14,981 nucleotides of DNA from Aliterella sp. RAGGC_92 (GTDB lineage Bacteria > Cyanobacteriota > Cyanobacteriia > Cyanobacteriales > Chroococcidiopsidaceae): contig JAPJOW010000102.1 of NCBI GenBank assembly GCA_030826005.1, forward strand, positions 1 through 14,981, in the 5' to 3' direction. A model generated the notes under the pieces. The model ran no database searches. It was not told the DNA's origin and was given only the letters and a program-made list of their open reading frames with translations. A program made the translations under genes and the position numbers. How positions within the stretch are numbered: the stretch's first letter is position 1; the number at the start of each line of letters is the position of its first letter. Positions 6,488 through 13,930 of this stretch are shown piece by piece.

Positions 6488-6550
6488 ATGAAACTTAACT
6501 ACAAAGGTGTTTTATGCAAATACTACTCATCCCTTGAACACATTGAATAG
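6488..6550 (+). pseudogene. DUF4278 protein, 20-codon stub
   Basis: The frame reads MKLNYKGVLCKYYSS and then LEHIE and TAG. The start matches the DUF4278 N-terminus (MKL-x-YRG-x-x-Y-x-Y), a small cyanobacterial family normally about 60-110 residues long. AGAGGA at 6476-6481 is a good ribosome binding site 6 nt before the ATG, and the promoter-like element lies upstream, so expression signals look intact while the body of the protein is missing. No continuation of the family is evident in the next 100 bases in other frames. It is either a truncated gene or a functional micro-peptide. The family match rests on about 12 residues. Confidence 0.5.
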
Positions 6551-6792
6551 ATGTTACTCAGTCAGTGTAGGTACTGTACTATCAGGGTGCTTTTTACCAT
6601 TACTCTCATTTGACTGCTTAAACATTGAATATTATTTACGTGCTTGACAATCCTATAACTGAGTTTCTCTACCTTAAAAAGTACGCACTCGATCTTTAAC
6701 GAGCCAAATCTTAGATTTCGATCTATTGAACTGCTCTTAATTGCCACAGAGAAAAAACCGCCCTCGCGTTCCGTGCGCTTGGGGAGGGAATT

Positions 6793-6843
6793 ATGGTTGT
6801 TAATACTTTAAGAAGTGCGATCGCATTGAGCATTAACAATTAG
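6793..6843 (+). CDS. Possible 16-residue ORF
   Basis: ATG at 6793 follows GGGGAGGG (6781-6788) at a 4-nt spacing and reads MVVNTLRSAIALSINN. The GAGGG (6784-6788) can pair with CCCTC at 6761-6765, which could hide the ribosome binding site. It overlaps a HIP1 site. Too short to support on composition; reported because of the strong binding site. Confidence 0.2.
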   Translation: MVVNTLRSAIALSINN

Positions 6844-6952
6844 CTGCCTTAACTTACCGCCTCCATCTATCACTTTTGCTACCAAATCTTTATCAAAGAA
6901 AGTTTCTCTGTTAGGTCAAAGTTTAGAGAACTACAGAAAAAGGATTCAAAAT

Positions 6953-7801
6953 ATGACAGCACAAAATCATCCATTCTACGAAATTTTAGCTAAAGAAATC
7001 GCTTATGTATTTGACAATCCTAAATTTGACAGACCGATAAACGAGTTTCTCTATACTCAAGGGTACAAGGTCGATCGAGCTTTAAACACTGTTGATAGTA
7101 AATTTTACGCCTTTGGTTTACTGCCAGTCGCTACCGATAAAGCACCTGTACTTGTATTGCGAGGTACAGCTAAAGCGATTGATGACATTGCAAGTAAACA
7201 TCCTAAAGGAATTGGATTTAACCAATTTATTGAAAATCAAGATGAGATTGCCGCTTGGCTAATCGATACCAGGCAAACAACTCATCAAAAACCAGACATA
7301 GTAGGACACGCTTTAGGAGGTGCGATCGCGCAAGTTATTGCCACAGAACTGATCGAGTGGATTGGAGAAGTGGTGACATTTAATTCTCCTGGAATAAGCC
7401 TTGAACTCGCCCAGCAATTTTTTCACAATGGAGGAGATAGCTTAAGCGTTACGCACTATGTCATAGATGGCGATATTATTAGTCTAGCAGGAGAAGCGTT
7501 TATTGCTGGAAAAGCTATTTTGCAATGCTTTACTGATTGCGTCATTAAACCAATCCACAACCTAGATAAGCAACAAAAAATCGGGTGCTTGTTGAGCAAT
7601 CCTCCGTTTGGGTTTACGCAATCTGAAATTTCCGTACAAGCTTTGAGTCATCCAGCCTTTACCTTTTTTAGTCCAGACTACCTAGAATTTTTGGCAGAAT
7701 ATTACTCTATTAATCCTGAAGTCACATTGTGCCTCACCTCAAGAGGAAAGTTTGAAGCTTTAAGACGTTCGGGTTTTGCTTTGGGAAAAATTTGTGTTTG
7801 A
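6953..7801 (+). CDS. Lipase (class 3)-like alpha/beta-hydrolase fold protein, nucleophile Ser replaced by Ala
   Basis: 282 residues. The order of elements is that of lipase-3-like hydrolases: strand PVLVLRGT at about 65-72, an amphipathic region with FNQFIENQDEIAAWL, the nucleophile elbow PDIVGHALGGAIAQ with G118-H119-A120-L121-G122-G123, then VVTFNSPGISL. Active members carry Ser where A120 stands, so the catalytic nucleophile is missing. The next landmark, HYVIDGDIISLAGEAF with D172 and D174, looks like the region of the acid residue and is typical of a cyanobacterial branch of the family. There is no signal peptide, so it is probably cytoplasmic. AAAAGGA at 6937-6943 supports the start. 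It may be a non-catalytic binding or regulatory protein. The fold call is good; the substrate is unknown. Confidence 0.75.
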   Translation: MTAQNHPFYEILAKEIAYVFDNPKFDRPINEFLYTQGYKVDRALNTVDSKFYAFGLLPVATDKAPVLVLRGTAKAIDDIASKHPKGIGFNQFIENQDEIAAWLIDTRQTTHQKPDIVGHALGGAIAQVIATELIEWIGEVVTFNSPGISLELAQQFFHNGGDSLSVTHYVIDGDIISLAGEAFIAGKAILQCFTDCVIKPIHNLDKQQKIGCLLSNPPFGFTQSEISVQALSHPAFTFFSPDYLEFLAEYYSINPEVTLCLTSRGKFEALRRSGFALGKICV

Positions 7802-7830
7802 GGCGATCGCTAATTTCGACCAAAAACTAA

Positions 7831-8001
7831 TTGCTAGTTAAAGTTGACGCTGTTTCTCGGTTTCCGCCGGATGGAGAGCGCGATTTTGCTAGATGCCATG
7901 AGTCAAAGGGCGATCGCTATCGAGGGTTAATACATGGCTTGATTGACGAGCAACCTTTTGCAGCGTTCATTAAAAAACTAAACAGAGAAAACCTAAGATA
8001 G
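7831..8001 (+). CDS. Small ORF or gene remnant, unknown function
   Basis: A 56-codon frame from TTG 7831 (or truncated at its 5' end) to TAG 7999-8001. It reads strongly protein-like: VKVDAVSRFPPDGERDFARC, then a GLIHGLIDEQPFAAFIKKLN stretch. There is no ATG and no ribosome binding site before the TTG, and an in-frame stop lies just upstream, so it may be the 3' remnant of a longer gene. Its last bases overlap the AGGAG that serves the next ORF, a typical operon arrangement. I recognise no family. Confidence 0.4.
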   Translation: MLVKVDAVSRFPPDGERDFARCHESKGDRYRGLIHGLIDEQPFAAFIKKLNRENLR

Positions 8002-8010
8002 GAGCGAAGT

Positions 8011-8429
8011 ATGAGAAAGGGATCTCATTTTCTTCAACCTGAAGATGATACTTTGTCGGTGCAAGTGTTGCGCTACCGGGGTGTATTTTACATTCGAGAA
8101 CTAACTAGCACTAAAAAAGAAGTTGAACGTTTACCAAATTACACTACACAGTCAGGCGGAAGTCAGAGGAGTTGTGCAATGCCTATTCAACAAATGGGAT
8201 TTCTGTACAAACTTTACTGCATGGGCTGGAAAAATGGCTCTCTCAAATGCTTTCCTACCCTTCAACACTGCTTGCTCAATATTTTTCTTTACTATCGAAA
8301 AGGCTACATAGAAGGCTTGAAGTGGAGACAGCAGCATCGCTTGGCAAGTTTAGCAACGGAGAGGACACAACAATTTTGAGTAACGTTGCCCAATTGAAGG
8401 ATGAAAGAGTAGACAAGGTGACAAGGTGA
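8011..8429 (+). pseudogene. Frame-disrupted coding region, unknown function
   Basis: ATG 8011 has an excellent AGGAG 6 nt upstream, and the first 45 codons look genuine (LSVQVLRYRGVFYIRELTST; KEVERLPNY). This frame stays open to 8379 (122 codons), but from about 8130 it becomes Cys-, Trp- and Phe-rich and looks out of frame. The frame starting near 8123 then reads better (VYQITLHSQAEVRGVVQC). The third frame from about 8190 reads best to its stop at 8429 (SVQTLLHGLEKWLSQMLSYP; LLAQYFSLLSKRLHRRLE). The pattern suggests one original gene with two frameshifts. No family recognised; an intact 122-residue protein cannot be excluded. The end carries a direct repeat of gacaaggt, a simple repeat common in cyanobacterial DNA. 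Confidence 0.45.
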
Positions 8430-8498
8430 CTTAGAGAAGGGTAGGTTGCTGCCAAGGACGATCGAAGCTAGATTCAGAAATGCCTTTTGAGTTGACAT

Positions 8499-8605
8499 CT
8501 TGCAAAAGCCCCCTAGCCCGCCTAGGGTTGAAACGAATCTCCCGCCGTATCGGGCTGATTATCAAGTCGCTTGCAAAAGCCCCCTAGCCCGCCTAGGGTT
8601 GAAAC
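8499..8605 (+). CRISPR. Minimal CRISPR array: two identical 36-nt repeats, one 35-nt spacer
   Basis: Repeats at 8499-8534 and 8570-8605 are identical over exactly 36 nt and differ in the flanking base on both sides. The spacer is 8535-8569. Each repeat starts CTTGCAAAAG, contains a 6-bp stem CCCTAG/CTAGGG around a CCCGC loop (repeat positions 13-29), and ends GTTGAAAC. That 8-nt end fits the 5' handle of Cas6-processed cyanobacterial type I and III crRNAs and sets the orientation to plus. A third repeat is absent: the 36 nt expected from 8641 do not match. No cas gene lies in the window, so any crRNA would depend on Cas proteins encoded elsewhere. An alternative is a non-CRISPR palindromic repeat duplicated by chance at this spacing. 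Confidence 0.7.
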
Positions 8606-8621
8606 CCAAGGCTAATACTAA

Positions 8622-8639
8622 AGTCGGCTCAAGCCGACT
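8622..8639. terminator. Perfect hairpin after the array
   Basis: AGTCGGCT-CA-AGCCGACT forms an 8-bp stem (7 bp with a TCAA loop). On the plus strand an A-run and then CTTTTT (8650-8655) follow some 11 nt later, so it is an imperfect terminator. Similar short GTCGGCT/AGCCGAC palindromes are scattered between genes in cyanobacteria. It may end the array transcript. Confidence 0.45.
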
Positions 8640-8767
8640 AAAGAAAAAACTTTTTAGACTTAAGTTAGAGGTCTAGTATATAGGATTAAACGTACAACTC
8701 AAGCTTTAATTGTTGCAATCGGGCAAATAGTAAACGTGAAACCCTGCACTTGGCAAGCTAATACATT

Positions 8768-10078
8768 ATGCAAATAGAGCTTAACCAAGAAAAATTGAAT
8801 TTGCTCAATAGACTATACAATTTTCTCATTTCCAAGTTAGGTTTAACAAAAATGTCAAGGAGTACGGTTAAACCTGCGGAAGTAGTCCGTTGGCGCATTC
8901 CTGTGGTACTTGCGGTCACGGTATTTGTCAACTACTTAGACCGCAACAATCTGGCTTTAGCATTACCTCGTATTGCCCGCGATTTTGGTTGGAGCGATCG
9001 CGAAATTGGAGCGTATGGGGAATGGTTATTAGCAGTTTTCTTTTTATCCTACGCACTGTCAAATATGCTGTTCAGCCCGCTTGCCGAGCGATTTGGCTTG
9101 AAGCGCAGTGTTATCGCCGCGATCGTGGTATTTTCTTTATTTACTATCCTCAGCGCACCCTTTGGGCAGTCTCTAACAGCACTAATCGTTTTGCGCCTGC
9201 TACTGGGACTTGGGGAAGGAGTACATATCCCGATGTTGAGTGCAATTACTAGCCGTTGGTTTTCGCCCAGGGAGCGATCGCGTGCCAATGCCATCTGGGG
9301 CGCAGGAATTACTCTTGCTGTCGCCAGCGCTCCACTACTTATTATCCCACTCATCCACGCTGTAGGCTGGCGGGCTACCTTTGCCATTCTCGGTAGCGCC
9401 GGAATGTTGATTTCTTTGCCTTTAGTATGGTTCTTTGTAGAGGATGAGCCGCACCACCGTTATAGCAGCAGCGATCCCAAATTAATTGATGACAGGGAGC
9501 AGACCGCTTACAGGCAAGATTGGCGATTTTGGTTAGTTACTCTCGGCGGCGCGCTCAATGCCTTCTGTGCCTTCGGTACGCTCAACTGGTTGCCTACTTA
9601 TTTCAATCGCGCTAAAGGAATTGACTTTGAGAGTTTGGGCTATCCCCTCGCCATAGTTTTTACGGCGGGGATTGCTGGCATTGCACTAATGGCTTACTTT
9701 GGTGACAAACTCCAGCGTCGCGCCCTGCTTGCTAGTATTGGCTTTGCGATCGCGGGCGTATTTGTTTACATCGCGTCAAGTGTCAATCAACTAGAACTAT
9801 TGGTATTGTGTTTCGCTTTCGCCGTCTTTTGCCAGAGTGCTTACAGCGCCCAGGAATATGCGATCGTTCAACACTTGTTACCCTTAAATCGAGTAGGGGC
9901 GGGAACTGGACTATATAACGGGCTTTCTGTCTTATTTGGTGGTGTTGGCGGTTCGCTGATTCCAGGTTCGATTGTGGCGGCGACGGGTAGTTTTGATGCG
10001 GCAATTTTTAGCCTTGTAGTGGGGGCGTTCCTGGCAGCTTTGGTTATGTTATTACTGGCACGAACGCTCCGATATTAG
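8768..10078 (+). CDS. MFS transporter, anion:cation symporter (ACS)-like
   Basis: 436 residues with about 12 hydrophobic segments from residue 45 to the end, a full-length MFS permease of the inner membrane. TM1 ends in NYLDRNNLALALP (N55-D58-R59), the hallmark of the ACS family (hexuronate, glucarate, phosphate or sialate transporters). MFS motif A appears as AERFGLKR at 106-113 in the TM2-TM3 loop. LRLLLGLGEGVHIPMLSAITSRWFSPRERSRANAIWGAG is the usual ACS TM4-TM5 region, and WFFVEDEPHHR begins the central loop. Substrate cannot be read from sequence; an organic anion is likely. The start could be ATG 8768, or ATG 8852 (residue 29), which begins MSRSTVKPAEVVRW closer to typical family N-termini; neither has a clear ribosome binding site. 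It stands alone, followed by a 117-bp gap. Confidence 0.85.
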   Translation: MQIELNQEKLNLLNRLYNFLISKLGLTKMSRSTVKPAEVVRWRIPVVLAVTVFVNYLDRNNLALALPRIARDFGWSDREIGAYGEWLLAVFFLSYALSNMLFSPLAERFGLKRSVIAAIVVFSLFTILSAPFGQSLTALIVLRLLLGLGEGVHIPMLSAITSRWFSPRERSRANAIWGAGITLAVASAPLLIIPLIHAVGWRATFAILGSAGMLISLPLVWFFVEDEPHHRYSSSDPKLIDDREQTAYRQDWRFWLVTLGGALNAFCAFGTLNWLPTYFNRAKGIDFESLGYPLAIVFTAGIAGIALMAYFGDKLQRRALLASIGFAIAGVFVYIASSVNQLELLVLCFAFAVFCQSAYSAQEYAIVQHLLPLNRVGAGTGLYNGLSVLFGGVGGSLIPGSIVAATGSFDAAIFSLVVGAFLAALVMLLLARTLRY

Positions 10079-10195
10079 TAGAATTTACTGTCAATGGTGG
10101 CAAGAAAATTGCTGTAGTACCCCAAAAGTAAAGATGATAGAGTGATAGGTATTTAATAGCGCGATCGCTTCTAGTATCTAGGTGAGGTTTCAACA

Positions 10196-10867
10196 ATGAG
10201 CCAAGTTTTGACAAAACAAGCAACGCTAAAAATTCTTGTGGTAGATGACTATGAACTAATTCTCGGCGGCTCTATCGACCTATTGCAGCGTCACTATCCC
10301 CAAGCGGAAATTTTCACTGCCAAAACAACCCAAGATGCCTTAGAGCAGGTCAAAGCAGTTGACCTAGACTTAGTAATTATGGATCTTTCGTTGCCACAAA
10401 CCATTGGAGATAGGGCGGAAATCGGTTGCGGCATTAAAAGCCTAGAGACTTTAATGAAGAACTATCCCACTCTTAATCTGGTCGTGCAAAGCAGTTATGT
10501 TAAGGCATTGGTGCGGATTAAACCAGAAATTGATGTCCATGAAGGAGGATTTACTGTAGCAGATAAAGGGCTTTCTAGTCAGGAGATGTTAAAACGAATT
10601 GATTTAGCACTTCTTGGAGTTACTCATACTAAAGACCTAAAAATGCCGCCGGGAGAAGTCAAACCAGAGTGGATTGAGGTACTTAATCTTGCTTTTAAAG
10701 AAGTCATGGAGGATCAATCCATTGCCACACGGATGCGAGTAGGGATTAGAACGGTGCGAAACTACTGGTCTAAAGTTCAAGACGTTCTGGGCGTTTATCC
10801 CGAAGAAGGCAGAAGTCTCCGCATTCAAACAGAGAAACGAGCTAGAGAAGAAGGATTTATTGATTAA
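10196..10867 (+). CDS. Response regulator with C-terminal LuxR-like HTH
   Basis: 223 residues. Receiver domain at about 11-135: acidic pocket D17-D18 (ILVVDD), phosphoacceptor D63 (VIMDLSLP), hydroxyl residue in VVQSS (S99 or S100) and switch lysine K124 (VADKG). All key residues are present. The C-terminal part (about 160-215, EWIEVLNLAFKEVMEDQSIATRMRVGIRTVRNYWSKVQDVLG) is a NarL/LuxR-type HTH in which GIRTVRNYWSKV is the likely recognition helix, so this should be a DNA-binding output. AGGTGAGG about 9 nt before the ATG is a good ribosome binding site, and TATTTAAT further upstream may be a -10. The CHASE2 kinase follows 22 bp downstream and is almost certainly its partner. Confidence 0.9.
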   Translation: MSQVLTKQATLKILVVDDYELILGGSIDLLQRHYPQAEIFTAKTTQDALEQVKAVDLDLVIMDLSLPQTIGDRAEIGCGIKSLETLMKNYPTLNLVVQSSYVKALVRIKPEIDVHEGGFTVADKGLSSQEMLKRIDLALLGVTHTKDLKMPPGEVKPEWIEVLNLAFKEVMEDQSIATRMRVGIRTVRNYWSKVQDVLGVYPEEGRSLRIQTEKRAREEGFID

Positions 10868-10889
10868 CTAATTTTTAAGGAATAAACTG

Positions 10890-12863
10890 TTGTTGCTTGG
10901 TACTTGGAGCAAGCTCAAACAAAGAATTGCTATTTGGTTTGTAACAGTACTGCCAAGGATTGTTGTTCTGGGACTGATTATCCTCCTTCGCCTGAGTGGT
11001 TCTTTGCAATTTGTAGAATGGGCAACGCTTGACTCTTTTCTCCGTCTTCGCCCTTTGGAATCTATAGACGAACGAGTTGTCATTGTCGGAATAGATGAAG
11101 AAGATATCCGGCGAGCAAAAAGTTACCCTATAAGCGATCGCGAAATTGCCAAACTACTGAGGACGTTGCAGAAATACCAGCCTAGAGTTATTGGGCTTGA
11201 TATTGTAAGAGATATACCCGTCGAACCCGGTCATGGCGAATTAGTTGCAGCTTTCAAAGATATCAAAAATCTGATTGCCGTTGAAAAAGTTATCCCCGAT
11301 AAAATCAAGCCGCCACCCGACTTACCTTCAGAACAAGTTGGTTTTGCCGATGTCCTTTCTGATAATGATGGCAAAGTCCGGCGGGCATTACTGGGGACAA
11401 TTAGACCTGATGGCGATCGAAAATACGTCTTTTCTCTACCTTTACGGCTGGCGGAAATTTATCTTCAAGCAAGAGGAGTGGAACTGAATCATGGCATTCG
11501 CGATCGCGAGGCGATGCGGTTTGGGGCGACGGAACTACCTCGCTTTATGCCAAATTCTGGGGGCTACGTGGGCGGGGATGATTTTGGAGTTCAGGTATTG
11601 CTTAATTATCGCAATGGTCGGCAACGATTCCCTAACCTATCCCTGCATGAAATTAACGACATCGAAGCTAGTTTAGGCAATGCCAACAAGTTGCGCGATG
11701 TTTTATCTGGACGCATTGTTTTAGTTGGAGTAACCGCTCCTAGTATTAAAGACTTTGTTGCTACCTCGGCGATTGCATCTTTACAACCCCCAGGGAAAAT
11801 TTATGGTGTAGAATTTCATGCTCATGTTGTCAGTCAAATTATCAGTGCAGTTCAGGACGGACGACCAGTTTTCAAAACCTGGTCTCAAGACTGGGAATAT
11901 CTATGGATTGTTGGTTGGGCTATTCTAGCCATGTATCTTGGTTGGCTAACTCAATCTCCACCGATCAGCTTCGCGTACTTTGCTATTGTTAGCCTGAGTT
12001 CGGTGGCAATTAGTTATGCTTTCATTCTCTGGGGATGGTGGACTCCAATAGCACCAACTTTGCTAGTTTTGGCGCTCAATAGTGGGGTAGTTTTAAGTGC
12101 TTTCTATCAATACGACCGTTTTTTAAAGACTCAAATTGAGATCCGCCAACAAACTATTGAACGAACATTTATAGAAATTCATAACGGGCCATTGCAAACT
12201 TTAGCTAATATTTTGCGGCACGTCCAAGATCGAGATTTAGCACAAAATCAATTGCTCGAAGAACTGCAAAACCTCAACTCTGAAATCCGCGAGGTAGGCG
12301 AACACTTAAAACTAGAAGCTCTAGCTCGAAACGAAAGTCTTCGCCTTGGCAGTGGTTTAATTCTAGATTTAAAGCTGCCAATCCGCGACTTGCTCTATGA
12401 AGTTTACAGTCACACACTCCAGCGAAATTTTCCCTGCTTTAAAACGCTTAAAGTTAAAGCTTATTCCTTCGCGCCGATTGAGAAGCAATACTTGAGTAAC
12501 GAACAAAAGCGAGAACTGTGCCAATTTCTGGAAGAAGCGCTGTGCAATGTCGGGAAGCACGCCCAAGGAGTAACTCGTCTCAATGCTACTGGCAAGCAAA
12601 ACAAAGGCTGGTACACTCTCAGTATTGTAGATAATGGAGTTGGCATTAACTCAGGTTCTAAAAAAGGCAGAGGAACGAAGCAGTGCCTTAATATAGCCAA
12701 AAAATTAGGAGGACAGTTTCAGCAAAACCCTCTTGGCAAGAAAGGAACTTTATGCGAGTTAACGTGGCCCTTAGCAGGTAGATTCCAGGGCTTTACCCAC
12801 ATAGAACGCAGACTCAAAGCCCTAATTTTGAAAGGTTTAAATTTTTTACCTCATAAACATTGA
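10890..12863 (+). CDS. CHASE2-domain sensor histidine kinase
   Basis: 657 residues. TM1 covers about 17-40, then an extracytoplasmic CHASE2 sensor domain (about 45-325: WATLDSFLRLRP; VVIVGIDEEDI; GRIVLVGVTAP; GVEFHAHVVSQI). Three more membrane segments lie at about 336-352, 358-377 and 382-401, the standard CHASE2 layout. The cytoplasmic kinase has the phosphoacceptor H431 in FIEIHNGPLQTLANILR (HisKA_3-like), N-box N553 (EEALCNVGKHA), G1 box DNGVG at 581-585 and a G2-like GRGTKQCLNIAKKLGG. All ATP-binding boxes are present. The start is TTG 10890, with AAGGA 7 nt upstream and no ATG nearby. The gene is 22 bp after its probable response regulator. The ligand of CHASE2 domains is generally unknown. 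Known relatives occur near CHAT and DUF928 genes, as here. Confidence 0.9.
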   Translation: MLLGTWSKLKQRIAIWFVTVLPRIVVLGLIILLRLSGSLQFVEWATLDSFLRLRPLESIDERVVIVGIDEEDIRRAKSYPISDREIAKLLRTLQKYQPRVIGLDIVRDIPVEPGHGELVAAFKDIKNLIAVEKVIPDKIKPPPDLPSEQVGFADVLSDNDGKVRRALLGTIRPDGDRKYVFSLPLRLAEIYLQARGVELNHGIRDREAMRFGATELPRFMPNSGGYVGGDDFGVQVLLNYRNGRQRFPNLSLHEINDIEASLGNANKLRDVLSGRIVLVGVTAPSIKDFVATSAIASLQPPGKIYGVEFHAHVVSQIISAVQDGRPVFKTWSQDWEYLWIVGWAILAMYLGWLTQSPPISFAYFAIVSLSSVAISYAFILWGWWTPIAPTLLVLALNSGVVLSAFYQYDRFLKTQIEIRQQTIERTFIEIHNGPLQTLANILRHVQDRDLAQNQLLEELQNLNSEIREVGEHLKLEALARNESLRLGSGLILDLKLPIRDLLYEVYSHTLQRNFPCFKTLKVKAYSFAPIEKQYLSNEQKRELCQFLEEALCNVGKHAQGVTRLNATGKQNKGWYTLSIVDNGVGINSGSKKGRGTKQCLNIAKKLGGQFQQNPLGKKGTLCELTWPLAGRFQGFTHIERRLKALILKGLNFLPHKH

Positions 12864-13130
12864 TAGCTTGCTTTCGATCTTCCAATAATTTTATGAGTAG
12901 GAGCGGTAATATATTCTCAAACGAAGATAGAGAAAACTTCATTTAAGCTAGGACGATTTTCTTTTCTCTTAGCACTTTTGGGTAAAATTTATCAGTTTTG
13001 GAGTAACGATGCCAACTTAGTCTAGTAATATTACTTAAGCTAACGCGCAAATTGTGCGATCGCAAACGAAATATCCCCTATTTTGTTTGTATATAAACAA
13101 GTCAACGTTTGCTCAACTCAACTTAAGTCT

Positions 13131-13922
13131 ATGATGATTTTAATTCAGTGGCTCTTGAACAAACGCCTCAACATCAAACTAGCAACCAGTTTTACCCTAA
13201 GCTTAATGCTAATTATAGCTCCCGCCGTCATGGCGGATTACGAACCTAGTAGCGACCAAAAGCCCGTCCCAGAAGGTCGCCGCTCGGATGGAGGAACGAC
13301 TAGAGGGTGTTCTGGAGGAGACTTACCACTAACAGTTCTTGCCTCGCGCCAATATGTTGGACGGACAATATCTCCGCATCCTACATTAGCCTGGTTTGTG
13401 CCTCGTGACTCTGCCGCCAAGCCCTTAGAATTCAAGATATACGAGTGGAATTATGGGGATGAACCTAAAGAAGTTTTCAAAAAGTCTTTGCAGAGTTTAC
13501 CAGGGGTGATGAAGTTATCGCCGTTCTCTGAAAACGAAATAGGGCTGCAACCAGGGAAACAATACCTTTGGCAGGTTGTAATTCATTGCGATTCAGATAG
13601 CCCATCAAGCAATTTAGCAAGCCAAGCAAGTCTTGAAGTTATAGAAAATCCCCCAGCTACAGTGCAAAGTAAATTGAATAAAGCAACAAATAGTAGGGAA
13701 AAAGCTAATATTTATGCTAAAGCAGGTTTGTGGTATAATGCGTTAGATGAAGCGCTTAAATTAGCCCCAGTATCGCACCTAGGGGAATTAGGTTCAATTC
13801 TATTGAACGATTTGGCTAAGTTGGAAGCGCAGCAAACTACACCAGAACTGTCACTAAAAGAACGAGAAGCGACGGAAAAACAAATTGAAAGCTTAAAGCA
13901 GATTGCACGCAACGTCAGGTAA
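13131..13922 (+). CDS. Exported DUF928 protein
   Basis: 263 residues from ATG 13131. The frame is open back to a TTG at 13083, but that start would put 16 polar residues before a clear signal peptide. From 13131 the N-terminus reads as a basic region (LLNKRLNIK), a hydrophobic core (LATSFTLSLMLIIAPA) and a cleavage site near AVMA/DY. The mature protein shows the DUF928 pattern: polar start with EGRRSDGGTTRG, then LTVLASRQYVGRTISPHPTLAWFVP, LEFKIYEW, LQPGKQYLWQVVIHCD, and a helical C-terminus from about residue 190. DUF928 proteins are cyanobacterial, secreted or periplasmic, with no known biochemical role; they often sit beside CHAT or two-partner-secretion genes. It lies 267 bp after the kinase, so it may have its own promoter, and is convergent with the CHAT gene. 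Confidence 0.85.
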   Translation: MMILIQWLLNKRLNIKLATSFTLSLMLIIAPAVMADYEPSSDQKPVPEGRRSDGGTTRGCSGGDLPLTVLASRQYVGRTISPHPTLAWFVPRDSAAKPLEFKIYEWNYGDEPKEVFKKSLQSLPGVMKLSPFSENEIGLQPGKQYLWQVVIHCDSDSPSSNLASQASLEVIENPPATVQSKLNKATNSREKANIYAKAGLWYNALDEALKLAPVSHLGELGSILLNDLAKLEAQQTTPELSLKEREATEKQIESLKQIARNVR

Positions 13923-13930
13923 CTACATTT

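Larger units (their letters stand above)
6278..6952. other. 675-bp intergenic region
   Basis: Holds promoter-like element copy 2 (6359-6407), the DUF4278 stub (6488-6550), a 16-codon ORF with a strong ribosome binding site (6793-6843) and TTGACA at 6643-6648 without a matching -10. A minus-strand frame at 6808-6915 reads protein-like (ETFFDKDLVAKVIDGGGKL) but is only 35 codons with a stop on each side. No trace of the missing WD40 repeats is visible. Confidence 0.6.
8430..8767. other. 338-bp intergenic region holding the CRISPR-like array
   Basis: No gene. It contains the two-repeat array (8499-8605) and a hairpin (8622-8639). After these comes an AT-rich stretch with ACTTAAGT and TAGAC/GTCTA palindromes near 8658-8685 and a possible -10 (TAGTATATAG) at about 8684-8693 that could serve the transporter. 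The 69 bases before the first repeat are not obviously a leader. Confidence 0.6.

Noticed and set aside
6808..6915. Minus-strand 35-codon frame reading ETFFDKDLVAKVIDGGGKL
   Set aside because: Protein-like but bounded by stops, without start or recognisable family; probability of chance is high.
8890..9387. ORFs of 120 codons (+, from 8890) and 112 codons (-, 9049-9387) inside the transporter
   Set aside because: Both lie within the clearly coding MFS frame, show no domain and have out-of-frame composition.
8430..10078. A CRISPR-associated transposon (type V-K) around the mini-array
   Set aside because: V-K repeats and this repeat share a GGGTTGAAA-like end, but no tnsB, tnsC, tniQ or cas12k coding sequence and no transposon end is present; the neighbour is an ordinary MFS transporter.
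10079..10131. Short frame reading EFTVNGGKKIAVVPQK before the response regulator
   Set aside because: Looks faintly like an antitoxin-type fragment but has 17 codons, no start codon and stops on both sides; too little to call.
12900..13080. Small ORFs and palindromes (GTAATATTAC; GAGAAAA/TTTTCTC) between the kinase and DUF928 genes
   Set aside because: ORFs are a few codons long; the palindromes are AT-rich and do not match NtcA (GTA-N8-TAC) or LexA sites.
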